Notes under the pieces: generated by a model
Told to the model about the DNA's origin: nothing
What the model saw: only the letters and a program-made list of their open reading frames with translations
Databases searched by the model: none
Part shown: positions 17,882 to 27,172 of the stretch, one piece after another
How positions within the stretch are numbered: position 1 is the stretch's first letter
Layout of the letters: the number at the start of each line of letters is the position of its first letter
Translations under genes and position numbers: made by a program
NCBI GenBank assembly: GCA_040754395.1
Contig: JBFMCL010000021.1
Coordinates: 1-60,580 of the forward strand
Direction: 5' to 3'
Length of the DNA: 60,580 nucleotides
From: Nitrospirota bacterium
GTDB taxonomy: Bacteria; Nitrospirota; Thermodesulfovibrionia; Thermodesulfovibrionales; SM23-35

Positions 17882-20800
17882 TCACAAAGATCATCGAATT
17901 CAGCGCGAGGAACAAATTCGTCGTCTTCCTCCTGGTATTCTTTCTGATCGGGTGGGGATACTGGTCCCTCAAAAAGACGCCGCTCGACGCCATTCCTGAC
18001 CTGAGCGACACCCAGGTCATCATATTTGCTGAATGGCCCGGCAGGAGCCCTGACCTCATCGAAGACCAGATAACCTATCCGATTACCTCAACACTCCTTG
18101 CCGCGCCCGAAGTCCAGGTTGTCCGGGGATTTTCATTTTTCGGAAGCTCATTCATCTATGTCATATTCAGGGAAGGCACCGACATCTACTGGGCGAGGAG
18201 CAGGATTCTCGAATACCTCCAGTCGGTGAAAAACAAGATCCCGGGTGATGTCAATCCCGTGCTCGGACCCGATGCAACGAGTGTAGGGTGGGGGTTTACC
18301 TATGCGGTTACGGATGAGACAGGCGGACATACGCTGGCAGACCTGCGTTCGATCCAGGATTATCACATAAAACTTGCGCTCGAGAGCGTGCCGGGAGTTT
18401 CACAGGTCGCAAGCGTAGGCGGCTTTGTCAGGCAATACCAGGTCGTGCTTGACCCGAACAAGCTGCTGGCATACAACATTCCCTTGCCCCGCATCATTGA
18501 GGCGGTACGGAAGAGCAATCAGGATGTGGAAGGAAGGGTCCTGGAATTCTCAGGCGTCGAATATATGGTGCGCGGTAAGGGGTATATTAAAAACCTTGAT
18601 GACCTGAAGAACATCCCGGTCGGGTCAACCGTATCCGGTACCCCGGTATATCTGAAAAATGTCGCCCGCATCCAGCTCGGACCCGAGATACGGAGGGGGC
18701 TGGCAGATCTTGACGGAAAGGGAGAGGTAGCAGGCGGCATCGTGGTAGTCCGATTCGGAGAGAACGTCCTGAACGTTCTCGAGAGGGTGAAGGCGAAGAT
18801 CAAAAAGGACATAGAGCCGGGACTGCCCGAAGGAGTCAAGATCATCACCACCTACGACCGCTCTGATCTCATCCACCGGTCGATCGACACGCTCAGGGAC
18901 GAGATACTGAAACTCTCTCTTGCGGTCAGCGTGGTCTGTGCGGTGTTCCTCTTCCATCTGCCGAGCGCCCTGGTTGTCATCCTTACGCTTCCGGCTGCGA
19001 TCATCATCTCGTTCATCTGCATGTACTATCTCGGGGTTACCTCGAACATCATGAGCCTGAGCGGTATCGCGATCGCGATCGGCGCGATGGTCGATGCATC
19101 TATCATCATGGTCGAGAATGCGCATAAAAAACTCGAGGAGTGGGAAGCGCACGGCAGGGAGGGAAGCAGGGTCAATGTGATTATCGAAGCGGCCAAGGAG
19201 GTCGGCCCCTCGCTGTTTTTTTCCCTGCTGGTGATTACCATCGCATTCCTCCCGGTCTTCACGCTTCAGGCACAAGCAGGAAGGCTCTTCAAACCGTTGG
19301 CCTACACCAAGACATTCGCGATGCTCTTTTCCTCCCTGCTTGCGATCACGCTTACCCCTGTATTGATGACGCTCTTTATTAGGGGAAGGATAAGGCCGGA
19401 GGAGAAGAACCCCATCAGTCATTTCCTTCAGAAGATCTATGAGCCGGTTGCCCTGCTGTCGCTGAAGTTCAGGAAGACCGTCATTATCGCTGCGTTATGC
19501 GTCATGGCGATCACCGCATATCCTTTTCTGAAACTCGGGTCGGAGTTCATGCCTCCCCTGTACGAAGGGTCTCTTTTCTACATGCCGGTGACTGTCCCCG
19601 GTGCGTCCATTACAGAGGTATCACGCCTCCTGCAGCTCCAGGACAGGATACTGAAAGACATCCCTGAGGTTGCCCAGGTGTTCGGCAAGGCCGGAAGGGC
19701 AGAGACCGCAACAGACCCCGCCCCCCTAGAGATGTTCGAGACTGTCATCAACCTCAAGCCTGAGTCAGAATGGAGGCCGGGCATGACCGTGGAAAAGCTG
19801 AAGTTCGAAATGAACGAAGCACTTACGATTCCGGGTGTCGCAAATTCCTTTACCATGCCGATTAAGGCACGCATTGACATGCTGTCCACCGGCATCAGGA
19901 CGCCGGCAGGGGTGAAGGTAATGGGGCCGGACCTGAAGGAACTTGAGCGGCTCGGTATCGAGATAGAGAATGCGGTCAGGGATGTGCCGGGAACACGGAG
20001 CGTTTACGCAGAGCGGGTCACTACAGGATATTTCTTCGATATCACCGTGAAAAGAGAGGAAGCGGCACGGTACGGGCTGACTGTCAGCGATGTGCAGGAG
20101 GTGGTCCAGTCTGCAATGGGAGGGATGAATATCACCACCACTGTTGAGGCGCGCGAGCGGTATCCCGTCAATATAAGGTACTTCAGGGACCTCAGGGACA
20201 ATGTGCAGGGCATCCGGAGGATCCTTGTCCCGGCGATGCCTCCCGGCATGGCGTCTTCCGGCATGGAGGACACCCCGTTCGGCCTGTCCAGCATGTCGGT
20301 TCAGCCGCGGCCCTTTACCGGCAGGGTGATTCAGGTGCCTCTCGGCGAACTTGTGGATATCAGCATTGTGCGGGGCCCTACCATGATCAAGAGCGAAGAG
20401 GGGCTTCTCGCATCATATGTGTATATCGATTTTTCTGACAGGGATATCGGCAGCTATGTCGAAGAGGCAAAACAGAAGGTTTCTTCCCTTGAAATGCCTG
20501 AAGGATACCGTCTCGAATGGAGCGGTGAATACGAATACCTCATGAAAACCCATGAGCGGCTCAAAATCGTGATCCCCCTCACGATATTCATTATTTTCGT
20601 GCTTATCTATTTCAATACAAAATCGGTCACGAAAACGTTCATCGTCCTCCTTGCGGTGCCGTTCTCTCTCGTCGGATCGTTCTGGCTTCTGTATCTTCTC
20701 GGATACAACATGAGCATCGCGGTGTGGGTCGGGATCATCGCCCTTGCGGGGCTCGATGCGGAAACGGGCGTTGTCATGCTCCTCTACCTTGAACTCGCCT

Positions 20801-21108
20801 ATGAGAAATGGCGCAAAGGGGGGAGACTGAACAGCCTTCACGACCTGAAAGACGCGGTCATGCATGGCGCAGTGAAGAGGATCAGGCCGAAGATCATGAC
20901 GGTCAGCGTTATCCTTGCAGGGCTTGTCCCGATAATGTTCAGCCACGGGACGGGTGCAGACGTAATGAAGAGGATCGCAGCCCCCATGGTCGGCGGAGTT
21001 GTCTCATCAACGGTCCTTGAGCTGATCATCTATCCTGTCATTTTCATCATCTGGAAGGAACGGCAGATGCGCAGGGCATCTGAAAGCCGGTCAGTGACTG
21101 CTGCATAA
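17878..21108 (+). CDS. cusA: CusA-like heavy-metal RND efflux pump
   Basis: A proton-driven inner-membrane pump of 1076 aa with twelve predicted membrane helices: one at residues 15-35, a bundle near 340-545, and a second bundle near 885-1065. Two large periplasmic loops separate them. The helix-4 signature GAMVDASIIMVENAHKKLEEW is the form seen in Cu(I)/Ag(I) pumps rather than the divalent form of CzcA. Methionine clusters in the second periplasmic loop (MPPGMASSGMEDT) fit a soft-metal substrate. The ATG overlaps the cusB stop (ATGA). It ends the operon; regulation by the upstream two-component pair is plausible. Confidence 0.9.
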   Translation: MITKIIEFSARNKFVVFLLVFFLIGWGYWSLKKTPLDAIPDLSDTQVIIFAEWPGRSPDLIEDQITYPITSTLLAAPEVQVVRGFSFFGSSFIYVIFREGTDIYWARSRILEYLQSVKNKIPGDVNPVLGPDATSVGWGFTYAVTDETGGHTLADLRSIQDYHIKLALESVPGVSQVASVGGFVRQYQVVLDPNKLLAYNIPLPRIIEAVRKSNQDVEGRVLEFSGVEYMVRGKGYIKNLDDLKNIPVGSTVSGTPVYLKNVARIQLGPEIRRGLADLDGKGEVAGGIVVVRFGENVLNVLERVKAKIKKDIEPGLPEGVKIITTYDRSDLIHRSIDTLRDEILKLSLAVSVVCAVFLFHLPSALVVILTLPAAIIISFICMYYLGVTSNIMSLSGIAIAIGAMVDASIIMVENAHKKLEEWEAHGREGSRVNVIIEAAKEVGPSLFFSLLVITIAFLPVFTLQAQAGRLFKPLAYTKTFAMLFSSLLAITLTPVLMTLFIRGRIRPEEKNPISHFLQKIYEPVALLSLKFRKTVIIAALCVMAITAYPFLKLGSEFMPPLYEGSLFYMPVTVPGASITEVSRLLQLQDRILKDIPEVAQVFGKAGRAETATDPAPLEMFETVINLKPESEWRPGMTVEKLKFEMNEALTIPGVANSFTMPIKARIDMLSTGIRTPAGVKVMGPDLKELERLGIEIENAVRDVPGTRSVYAERVTTGYFFDITVKREEAARYGLTVSDVQEVVQSAMGGMNITTTVEARERYPVNIRYFRDLRDNVQGIRRILVPAMPPGMASSGMEDTPFGLSSMSVQPRPFTGRVIQVPLGELVDISIVRGPTMIKSEEGLLASYVYIDFSDRDIGSYVEEAKQKVSSLEMPEGYRLEWSGEYEYLMKTHERLKIVIPLTIFIIFVLIYFNTKSVTKTFIVLLAVPFSLVGSFWLLYLLGYNMSIAVWVGIIALAGLDAETGVVMLLYLELAYEKWRKGGRLNSLHDLKDAVMHGAVKRIRPKIMTVSVILAGLVPIMFSHGTGADVMKRIAAPMVGGVVSSTVLELIIYPVIFIIWKERQMRRASESRSVTAA

Positions 21109-21274
21109 CCGCGGTCTTCCTCATTCTTCACGGGATGCAGTGGTTTTGCTATAATTTTTTTGCGGGATGGCATATGCCACAATGCCATCGAAATCAGTTG
21201 GAATTGAGGTACATGAGGGGAGTGAAACATATGAGAAAATTCATGAAGAGTAATTCTTCCAGAAATGCTGCCGT

Positions 21275-22426
21275 ATGAAAAAGCCTGCTGAATTGCTGTT
21301 CCTCGTGCTGTTCATTCTCTTGTTCCCGATACTGCTGGCAGCCTGCTCTCAGATTGTGGGAGGAAAACCGCAGACCGTCAAAGACACATTCTTGCCTGAC
21401 GGCGACCGCGTGAATGTGGAAGTCTGGGTAGAGCACCTCGAGATACCCTGGTCCCTCATATTCCTCCCTGACGGAAGAGCGCTGGTCAGTGAGAGGCCGG
21501 GAAGGATAAGGCTCATAAAAAACGGGAAGATGCAGGAAAGGGCGTATGCGAAGATCGCGGTTGTCCATACCGGAGAGGCGGGGCTGCTGGGGCTTGCGCT
21601 CCATCCCAAATTTCCGGGACAGCCGTATGTCTATGCATATCACACATATGAACAAGACAGCGACCGTCGTAATCGGGTGGTGAGACTGCGGGACAAGGGA
21701 GACAGGGCGATATTTGACAGGGTGATATTCGATGGCATACCCGGCGGCAAGTTCCACGATGGCGGAAGGATCGCGTTCGGTCCTGACGGCATGCTGTATG
21801 TCACCACCGGAGAGATTTTTCAGGGAGAACTCGCGCAGGACCTCAACTCACTCGGGGGGAAGATTCTCCGGATTACACCGGAGGGAGGTATCCCGGGCGA
21901 CAACCCTTTTGCGAATTCACCGGTTTACTCCTACGGCCACAGAAATCCGCAGGGTCTCGCATGGCAGCCCGGAACAGACTGGCTGTTCGAGTCAGAGCAC
22001 GGACCTTCGGGTGAGTCAGGACGTTTCGCGCATGACGAGATCAATGTTATTGTAAAAGGTGGCAATTACGGATGGCCCGATGTTATCGGTGCGCCCGGTG
22101 AAAAGCCGTTTGTCGATCCGGTTGTGGTCTGGAAGGATACCACGCCTCCTTCGGGAATGACCTTTTACCGTGCTTCCCTTCTGCCGCATCTCCGGGGGAA
22201 TCTTTTTGTAGCGACTCTGAGGAGCGAATCTCTCATCAGAATCCTTTTTGATAACGGCCGGAGTGTGCATGCGATAGAGAGATGGTTCACGGAAAAGTTC
22301 GGAAGAATACGGGATGTGGTGGAAGGGCCGGACGGAGCACTCTACTTCATGACGAACAACAGAGACGGCAGAGGGAGTCCGCGAAAAGGTGATGATAAAA
22401 TATACCGCATCGTTCCGAAAGAATAG
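21275..22426 (+). CDS. PQQ-dependent sugar dehydrogenase-like lipoprotein
   Basis: Soluble glucose/sorbosone-type dehydrogenase with a six-bladed propeller. A lipoprotein signal (residues 1-24, lipobox LAAC) anchors it outside the inner membrane. Family motifs include EIPWSLIFLPDGRALVSERPG, GLLGLALHP, the HDGGRIAFGPDG metal/PQQ loop, YGHRNPQGLAW and the SEHGPSG loop. The 383-aa length is usual. It would oxidise an aldose or similar sugar and pass electrons to the respiratory chain; the substrate is unknown. PQQ synthesis genes are not in the window. It stands alone downstream of cusA. Confidence 0.83.
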   Translation: MKKPAELLFLVLFILLFPILLAACSQIVGGKPQTVKDTFLPDGDRVNVEVWVEHLEIPWSLIFLPDGRALVSERPGRIRLIKNGKMQERAYAKIAVVHTGEAGLLGLALHPKFPGQPYVYAYHTYEQDSDRRNRVVRLRDKGDRAIFDRVIFDGIPGGKFHDGGRIAFGPDGMLYVTTGEIFQGELAQDLNSLGGKILRITPEGGIPGDNPFANSPVYSYGHRNPQGLAWQPGTDWLFESEHGPSGESGRFAHDEINVIVKGGNYGWPDVIGAPGEKPFVDPVVVWKDTTPPSGMTFYRASLLPHLRGNLFVATLRSESLIRILFDNGRSVHAIERWFTEKFGRIRDVVEGPDGALYFMTNNRDGRGSPRKGDDKIYRIVPKE

Positions 22427-22507
22427 GAACGGTCTGTTTCACAAATAGTTCAGGTTTTGGCTTCTTGAGACGATATGAGAATATCGCTCACCGACATATT
22501 TCTCCGA

Positions 22508-23032
22508 TCAATACTCATACTCGGTTCTGCCTTCGCCGCCTTCCTCTTCAGGGTTCTCTCCCTCAACAATTACGAGCGTCAGTCCGCAATCCGCACACTC
22601 ATTGTCACCGGCATCCACCGGGGAACCACAGGCCGGGCACTTGCCCTGTTTGGCCAGTTCATGGGAAGCGCGGAGTTCCGGATGGATTTCCATGTAGTAT
22701 TCTGTCACGCACTCCTGTGCCATGTGGAAGTCCTCCTCTGATACTATCAGACGGCATTTCGGACTGCAGCCCCTCTTGCAGTTGGCATCGGAAATGATCG
22801 CGCATGCGATGCCGGATTTGATGAGCACGTTGTACAGTTCACCTAACCATTTCAGGTCACCCTCCCTGACCACGACTGCGTGTTCAATGGCCTTTGCTGT
22901 CAGCCGCTTCCTTTCCTCCTGTGCGATTCTGTGCTCCTCGTGCAAAAGGAGCGCTCGGCCGCAATCCGCGCATTTCTCGATATGCGGCATGTATTCCATT
23001 TCGCACTCAGGGCATATCTTATTCCGGTTCAT
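22508..23032 (-). CDS. Zinc-ribbon protein with a DUF2007-like core
   Basis: Two double-cysteine zinc ribbons flank a central domain: CPECEMEYMPHIEKCADCG at the N-terminus and CPACGSPVDAGDNECADCG near residue 135. The middle (residues 50-115) resembles the ligand-binding-like DUF2007 fold (LYNVLIKSGIACAII) with an extra cysteine set (CKRGCSPKC). The C-terminus is acidic. Its role is unknown. It is the third gene of a short operon with the cupin and PLD-like genes, starting eight bases past the cupin stop. Confidence 0.7.
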   Translation of the reverse strand: MNRNKICPECEMEYMPHIEKCADCGRALLLHEEHRIAQEERKRLTAKAIEHAVVVREGDLKWLGELYNVLIKSGIACAIISDANCKRGCSPKCRLIVSEEDFHMAQECVTEYYMEIHPELRASHELAKQGKCPACGSPVDAGDNECADCGLTLVIVEGENPEEEGGEGRTEYEY

Positions 23033-23040
23033 GGGCCGGA

Positions 23041-23397
23041 TCAGGGACTATTTTTTTTCTTGTGCGGATCATTTTTCACGACAAAATAAAGCAGTTCTGT
23101 CTCTTCGAGTATTTCGTCGAAGGAATGGGAATCGCCGGGTTCGGCATACATCAGATTCCCTTTTGCAATAATGACTTCTTCGCCGTTTACTGTCATGGAC
23201 GCCTTGCCGCGGATGCAATACATGACCTCGTACTCCTGGTGATGGGTATGTGCCGACACAGTAAATCCCGGCTGGAGAATGATGTGGCTGACATGCGTGA
23301 CACAGGGCAATGTCCCGCGCGTGATAACCCTCTTTTTCAGCTGCGGGTCATGGCTTACCGGCTCAAAAAGGGTTTCATTGAGGGAGAAGAGTTTCAT
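23041..23397 (-). CDS. Cupin-domain protein
   Basis: A single small beta-barrel cupin of 118 aa. Motif 1 is HTHHQEYEVMYCIRGKASM with the metal-binding His/His/Glu; motif 2 is GNLMYAEPGDSHSFDE with the fourth His ligand. Its enzymatic or sensory function cannot be assigned. The ATG overlaps the stop of the upstream PLD-like gene by four bases, so the two are coupled. Confidence 0.8.
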   Translation of the reverse strand: MKLFSLNETLFEPVSHDPQLKKRVITRGTLPCVTHVSHIILQPGFTVSAHTHHQEYEVMYCIRGKASMTVNGEEVIIAKGNLMYAEPGDSHSFDEILEETELLYFVVKNDPHKKKNSP

Positions 23398-24071
23398 TTG
23401 GTTTCCGCGGCGATTTTCTCGAGCTCTTCTTCGCTGATCTGGAGTTCCTGCGCAAGGACTTTCCGCGACGCCCCGGAATGCTGTATAACTTCCCTGATAT
23501 AGTCTTCGTGGCCGATATTATCCTGCCAGCAACGATCGAAATATTCTTTCAGTATTGCGGCGAGTCCTTCGGATGGTATGCGGTAGCCCTTTCTCGTGGC
23601 CTCTTTTTCTCCGGTGCTTTCCGGCATGCCGATTACCACGATCCTGTCGTCGACGACAATATATCGGAAGTCATGCACAATGGCGCACGTGCTGTACCGT
23701 ATCTCCGCCCCCGCCTTACGGTATGTATGGCCGCAGCTGATCCGGTCGTGGAATTTGGGGATGATGTACTTTACGCGAATCCCGTCCTTGGAAAGCCGTT
23801 CGATATTGTTCACGATGGCGCGCGTCCTCTTCGTATCTTCACCTGTCGGCCTTCTGCCGGTAATAAATCCGACCACTTCGTCTTTTGCATCGAGCATTGC
23901 GTCCATGACCGCAAGGAAGTATTCCTGCCGCGTCAGTACCTTTGTGGTCCTTTCGACTTCGAGCAGGAGGTTCCTCCGTCCCCTTCCTTCCCTGATGCTG
24001 AACAGAAGGAGAATGATCGTGAACCCGAGCAGCAGGGATTCGAGGATGAACAGTATGGTCTCTATGGTCAT
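23394..24071 (-). CDS. Membrane-anchored PLD/TrmB-C-like protein
   Basis: One N-terminal membrane helix (residues 5-24) is followed by a cytosolic domain resembling the phospholipase-D-like fold found in TrmB-type regulators (MDAMLDAKDEVVGFITGR; GIRVKYIIP; RYIVVDDRIVVIGMPES). No HxK catalytic pair is visible, so it is probably a binding rather than a hydrolytic domain. The C-terminus (residues about 195-225) is helix-turn-helix-like (SRKVLAQELQISEEELEKI). It is the first gene of the operon with the cupin and zinc-ribbon genes. A membrane-tethered sensor is a reasonable guess. Confidence 0.6.
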   Translation of the reverse strand: MTIETILFILESLLLGFTIILLLFSIREGRGRRNLLLEVERTTKVLTRQEYFLAVMDAMLDAKDEVVGFITGRRPTGEDTKRTRAIVNNIERLSKDGIRVKYIIPKFHDRISCGHTYRKAGAEIRYSTCAIVHDFRYIVVDDRIVVIGMPESTGEKEATRKGYRIPSEGLAAILKEYFDRCWQDNIGHEDYIREVIQHSGASRKVLAQELQISEEELEKIAAETK

Positions 24072-24266
24072 GGCATCACGTATGCAAAAAGGATATCACA
24101 AAACCCTTTTGAATTGAATAGCAGGCATATTATTATACGGGACTTTTGCTTGCTCTGTGCGAAAAATTCGGAGTCATGAATGGTCTGGATTAAGGCAGCC
24201 TCCGGACAGGCATACATGCCAGTGACGAGCTGTGAATGAAAAAATGTGATGGCTGAGGACGTGTGC

Positions 24267-25601
24267 TTATTTGTCCTTAAATTCAACGTTCAGTAAATGC
24301 GTCGAGCAGGAGATGCAGGGATCATACGAGCGCACCAGCATCTCGACCGCGAGGGTAATCTCCTCTTCGCTCCTGTTAAGGATCTCCGGGACCAGCTTCA
24401 TCATGTCATGTTCGATATTGCCGGTGTTCTGGTTTGTCGGGATGATGCAGTTGGCATCGGTAATCGTCCCCTGTGCATCTGTCTGGTAATGGTGGAACAG
24501 GATTCCCCTCGGGACTTCGACCGCGCCTACTCCGCTTCCAGCGCGGACGGGTATTCTGTGCTGCTCGTTCAGGCCGACCACGATCTCCTCATCATACCTG
24601 AGGGAGGTCTGCTGCAGCCCTTCGACGATCGCAATCGCCTCCTCAAGGCAGTGAACGCTCTCAACGAGCTGCGCGGTGGTGTTGAGATAGGGGTTAATGC
24701 ATTTCGGCTTCAGCCCGATCGCATGCGCGACTTCCTTTGCCTTTGGATGGAGTTTTTCCGAGTTCAGGTTGAATCTGGCGAGGGCTCCGACCGCATAGGA
24801 ATCCCTGCTGAGTTTTGCGTGTTTTGCGGAGGAAGGGGGAACGATGAATTCATTCGTGATTTTCCTGTATTCCTGCTTCGGCATTCTCACGCCGTCTGTT
24901 GAACCGATATCGCCCATCAGCAGCGGATATTCGTCATCGTCGCTCACAAGGGCAACGTATTCGGTATCACGTTCAAATGCAGGGAATTTCAGGGTTGCTG
25001 CGAGTGCTACGGTAGCATCCATGTCAGGTCTCATCCCCCTGAGCATTCCGAGCATTGCGTCCAGATCCTTTTGCCGCGGAAGCTTTGTGAAGCCACCAAC
25101 GATTGCAGAGATGGGATGCACGTGCCGGCCGACGAGGATATCGCAGAAGTCGTTGCAGGTCTTCTTCATCCGCAAAGCCCTCCGCACGACCTCATTGTGG
25201 CTGCTGATAAGCGGGACAAAACTTTTCACTCCCAGAAGGTCAGGCGCGACCAGCAGATAGATGTGAAGGATGTGGCTGTCGAGCATTTCGAGATGCAGAA
25301 GCAGTTTCCTCAGGGTGATTGTCTGCGGGGTCGGTGTGACGCCGAGGGCGTCTTCTGCTGCCTGGATCGAGGCGAGGGAGTGCCCGCACGCGCAGATGCC
25401 GCAGATCCTGCTGGTGATGTGCTGGGCTTCGAAGATCGAACGTCCGCGAAGCATCCCCTCGAAAAACCGCGGAGCTTCGACAATATCAAGCCGGCAGGTC
25501 TCGAGCCTGCCTTCCTTTACATTGATGACGATATTTCCGTGCCCCTCCACTCTTGTGAGGTATTCGACGCTGACATTGATATTCTTGCCCATATTACTCA
25601 A
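24267..25601 (-). CDS. hydA: [NiFe] hydrogenase large (alpha) subunit, group 3-like
   Basis: The catalytic subunit oxidises or produces H2 at a Ni-Fe site. Both ligand pairs are present: RICGICACGH (about residues 64-73) and DPCISCSTH at the C-terminus. Nine residues follow the final His (LLNVEFKDK), presumably the peptide removed by a maturation protease, so the enzyme needs Hyp/endopeptidase genes from elsewhere. Length 444 aa. It lies last in a four-gene operon in the order beta-gamma-delta-alpha, the order of archaeal and bacterial NAD(P)-linked sulfhydrogenases (group 3b). It overlaps the delta gene by eight bases. Confidence 0.88.
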   Translation of the reverse strand: MSNMGKNINVSVEYLTRVEGHGNIVINVKEGRLETCRLDIVEAPRFFEGMLRGRSIFEAQHITSRICGICACGHSLASIQAAEDALGVTPTPQTITLRKLLLHLEMLDSHILHIYLLVAPDLLGVKSFVPLISSHNEVVRRALRMKKTCNDFCDILVGRHVHPISAIVGGFTKLPRQKDLDAMLGMLRGMRPDMDATVALAATLKFPAFERDTEYVALVSDDDEYPLLMGDIGSTDGVRMPKQEYRKITNEFIVPPSSAKHAKLSRDSYAVGALARFNLNSEKLHPKAKEVAHAIGLKPKCINPYLNTTAQLVESVHCLEEAIAIVEGLQQTSLRYDEEIVVGLNEQHRIPVRAGSGVGAVEVPRGILFHHYQTDAQGTITDANCIIPTNQNTGNIEHDMMKLVPEILNRSEEEITLAVEMLVRSYDPCISCSTHLLNVEFKDK

Positions 25602-26334
25602 GCTCCCTGCATTTGTTGTACATGTGCATTTTGTTCACAATCATATCCACCGGGATTTTATACTTTTCGATTACGTCCCTTGCGCCTTTTTCGTTCGGAT
25701 TGCTGACCATGCCCCGGCAACCATAGCAGATATTGCCGTTGTTGATGCACCATGAATTGCACCCTGCCTTTGTGACAGGGCCGAGACAGGTGACGTTCCT
25801 TTCATACATGCAGACATTCTCGTTCAGTTTGCATTCGACACAGACAGGGTAATCAGGCACGTAATACGGAATGCCCTGCAGAACTGCCTTCAGCACCGTG
25901 ACAAATTCAGGGATGTAGACCGGGCAGCCGTTGACGAAATAATCGACCTTCACGACCTGGTGGACCGCCCTCGTCAGTTCTGTCGGAAAGAACCGGGCGC
26001 TGTCCCCGTAGACGTATTTCTGGATGTCGTTCAGGCTGAAGTTGTTCTTCATGCCGTTTACCCCGCCGATTGTCGCGCAGGATCCGTAGGCGATGAGAAT
26101 CTTCGCCTTCTTCCGTATCTGCTGTATCCGTTCCGTTGCGTGAGAATTGGTAATGCTGCCTTCTATGATGGCGATGTCCAGTGCCTTGCCCCATTGTTCC
26201 GACATCACCTCTCTCCATTCGAGCACATCGACCGCTCCGAGCACATCCAGTACAGATTCTCCCATGTTTGCGATCTGGAGCTGACAGCCCTCGCAACAGG
26301 CAAAATCGAAAATCCCGACTTTTGGTTTCTTCAT
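25594..26334 (-). CDS. hydD: [NiFe] hydrogenase small (delta) subunit
   Basis: This subunit carries electrons from the Ni-Fe site through Fe-S clusters. The proximal cluster ligands are visible as FACCEGCQ (residues 12-19), GSCATIGG and NGCPV. A cysteine-rich C-terminal half (CVECKLNENVC; CLGPVTKAGCN; CINNGNICYGC) would hold further 4Fe-4S clusters, as in group 3 enzymes. There is no twin-arginine signal, so the enzyme is cytoplasmic. Length 246 aa. One base separates it from the gamma gene. Confidence 0.88.
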   Translation of the reverse strand: MKKPKVGIFDFACCEGCQLQIANMGESVLDVLGAVDVLEWREVMSEQWGKALDIAIIEGSITNSHATERIQQIRKKAKILIAYGSCATIGGVNGMKNNFSLNDIQKYVYGDSARFFPTELTRAVHQVVKVDYFVNGCPVYIPEFVTVLKAVLQGIPYYVPDYPVCVECKLNENVCMYERNVTCLGPVTKAGCNSWCINNGNICYGCRGMVSNPNEKGARDVIEKYKIPVDMIVNKMHMYNKCRELE

Positions 26335-26335
26335 G

Positions 26336-27172
26336 CTAAAAAGCCTCGCTCAGGTTTTTAATACGTTCATAGTTGAAAACCGGTCCATTCTGACAGACAT
26401 AAAGGTTCTGAATCTGGCACCTCCCGCATTTTCCGTTCCCGCATTTCATGTTGCGTTCGAATGACAGGAGAATCTGACGTTCGGGAATTCCCTTTGCCAG
26501 AAGCTCCTTGATTACAAAGTTGTACATAACCGGAGGACCGACTACCGCTGCAAAGGTTCTCTGCGGGTCAAGGTCAACGCCGGGTATTAGGGTTGTGATA
26601 AGCCCGACATTTCCGGCCCAGTCAGGGTCTGCGCGATCGACAGTGCAGGCATAGTAAAGGTCCGCACGGCTGTTCCACTCGTCGAGCTCATCGCTGAAAA
26701 GCAGTTCCTTCGGCTCTTTGCACCCGAGAAGGATGTGGATCTTTCCGAAGTCGCGGCGGTTGTCGATGACATACTTGATCAGAGACCTGAGCGGGGCGAT
26801 CCCCAGTCCTCCTGCGACGATCAGCAGGTCGTTTCCCTCGAGTATCTGAATCGGGAAGCCCTGTCCGTACGGTCCCCGTATCCCTATTTCACTCCCTGCC
26901 TTCAGCTTGTGAAGGGATCTGGTGACTTTCCCGACCGCTCTGACACAGATATCAAAAGATTCGCGCTTGGTCGGAGATGAACTGACGGATATGGGAACTT
27001 CCCCGATACCGAGAAGCGAGATCATGACGAACTGGCCCGGCTCATGGTCAAGCAGTTCACCATCAGCGAGGGCTATCTCGAAGAACTTTTCGTTCGCCGT
27101 CAGCTTTTTCGTATGAAGGATTTTTGCCTTTCGCAGCCTGTAGGCGGAATCTTTTATAACCACTTTTTCCAT
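26336..27172 (-). CDS. hydG: Hydrogenase gamma subunit (FAD/NAD(P)-binding, 2Fe-2S)
   Basis: A ferredoxin-NADP reductase-like diaphorase that passes electrons between H2-derived clusters and NAD(P). The FAD-binding barrel comes first (PGQFVMISLLG; SVSSSPT), then the nucleotide domain (LLIVAGGLGIAPLRSLI), and a C-terminal 2Fe-2S motif CGNGKCGRCQIQNLYVC. The last feature is shared with dihydroorotate dehydrogenase PyrK and sulfhydrogenase gamma subunits. Length 278 aa. It overlaps the beta gene by 19 bases. Confidence 0.87.
   Translation of the reverse strand: MEKVVIKDSAYRLRKAKILHTKKLTANEKFFEIALADGELLDHEPGQFVMISLLGIGEVPISVSSSPTKRESFDICVRAVGKVTRSLHKLKAGSEIGIRGPYGQGFPIQILEGNDLLIVAGGLGIAPLRSLIKYVIDNRRDFGKIHILLGCKEPKELLFSDELDEWNSRADLYYACTVDRADPDWAGNVGLITTLIPGVDLDPQRTFAAVVGPPVMYNFVIKELLAKGIPERQILLSFERNMKCGNGKCGRCQIQNLYVCQNGPVFNYERIKNLSEAF

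Noticed and set aside
18625-19422. 265-aa minus-strand frame inside cusA
   Set aside because: Highly charged antisense product typical of GC-rich coding DNA; no motif and no upstream signal.
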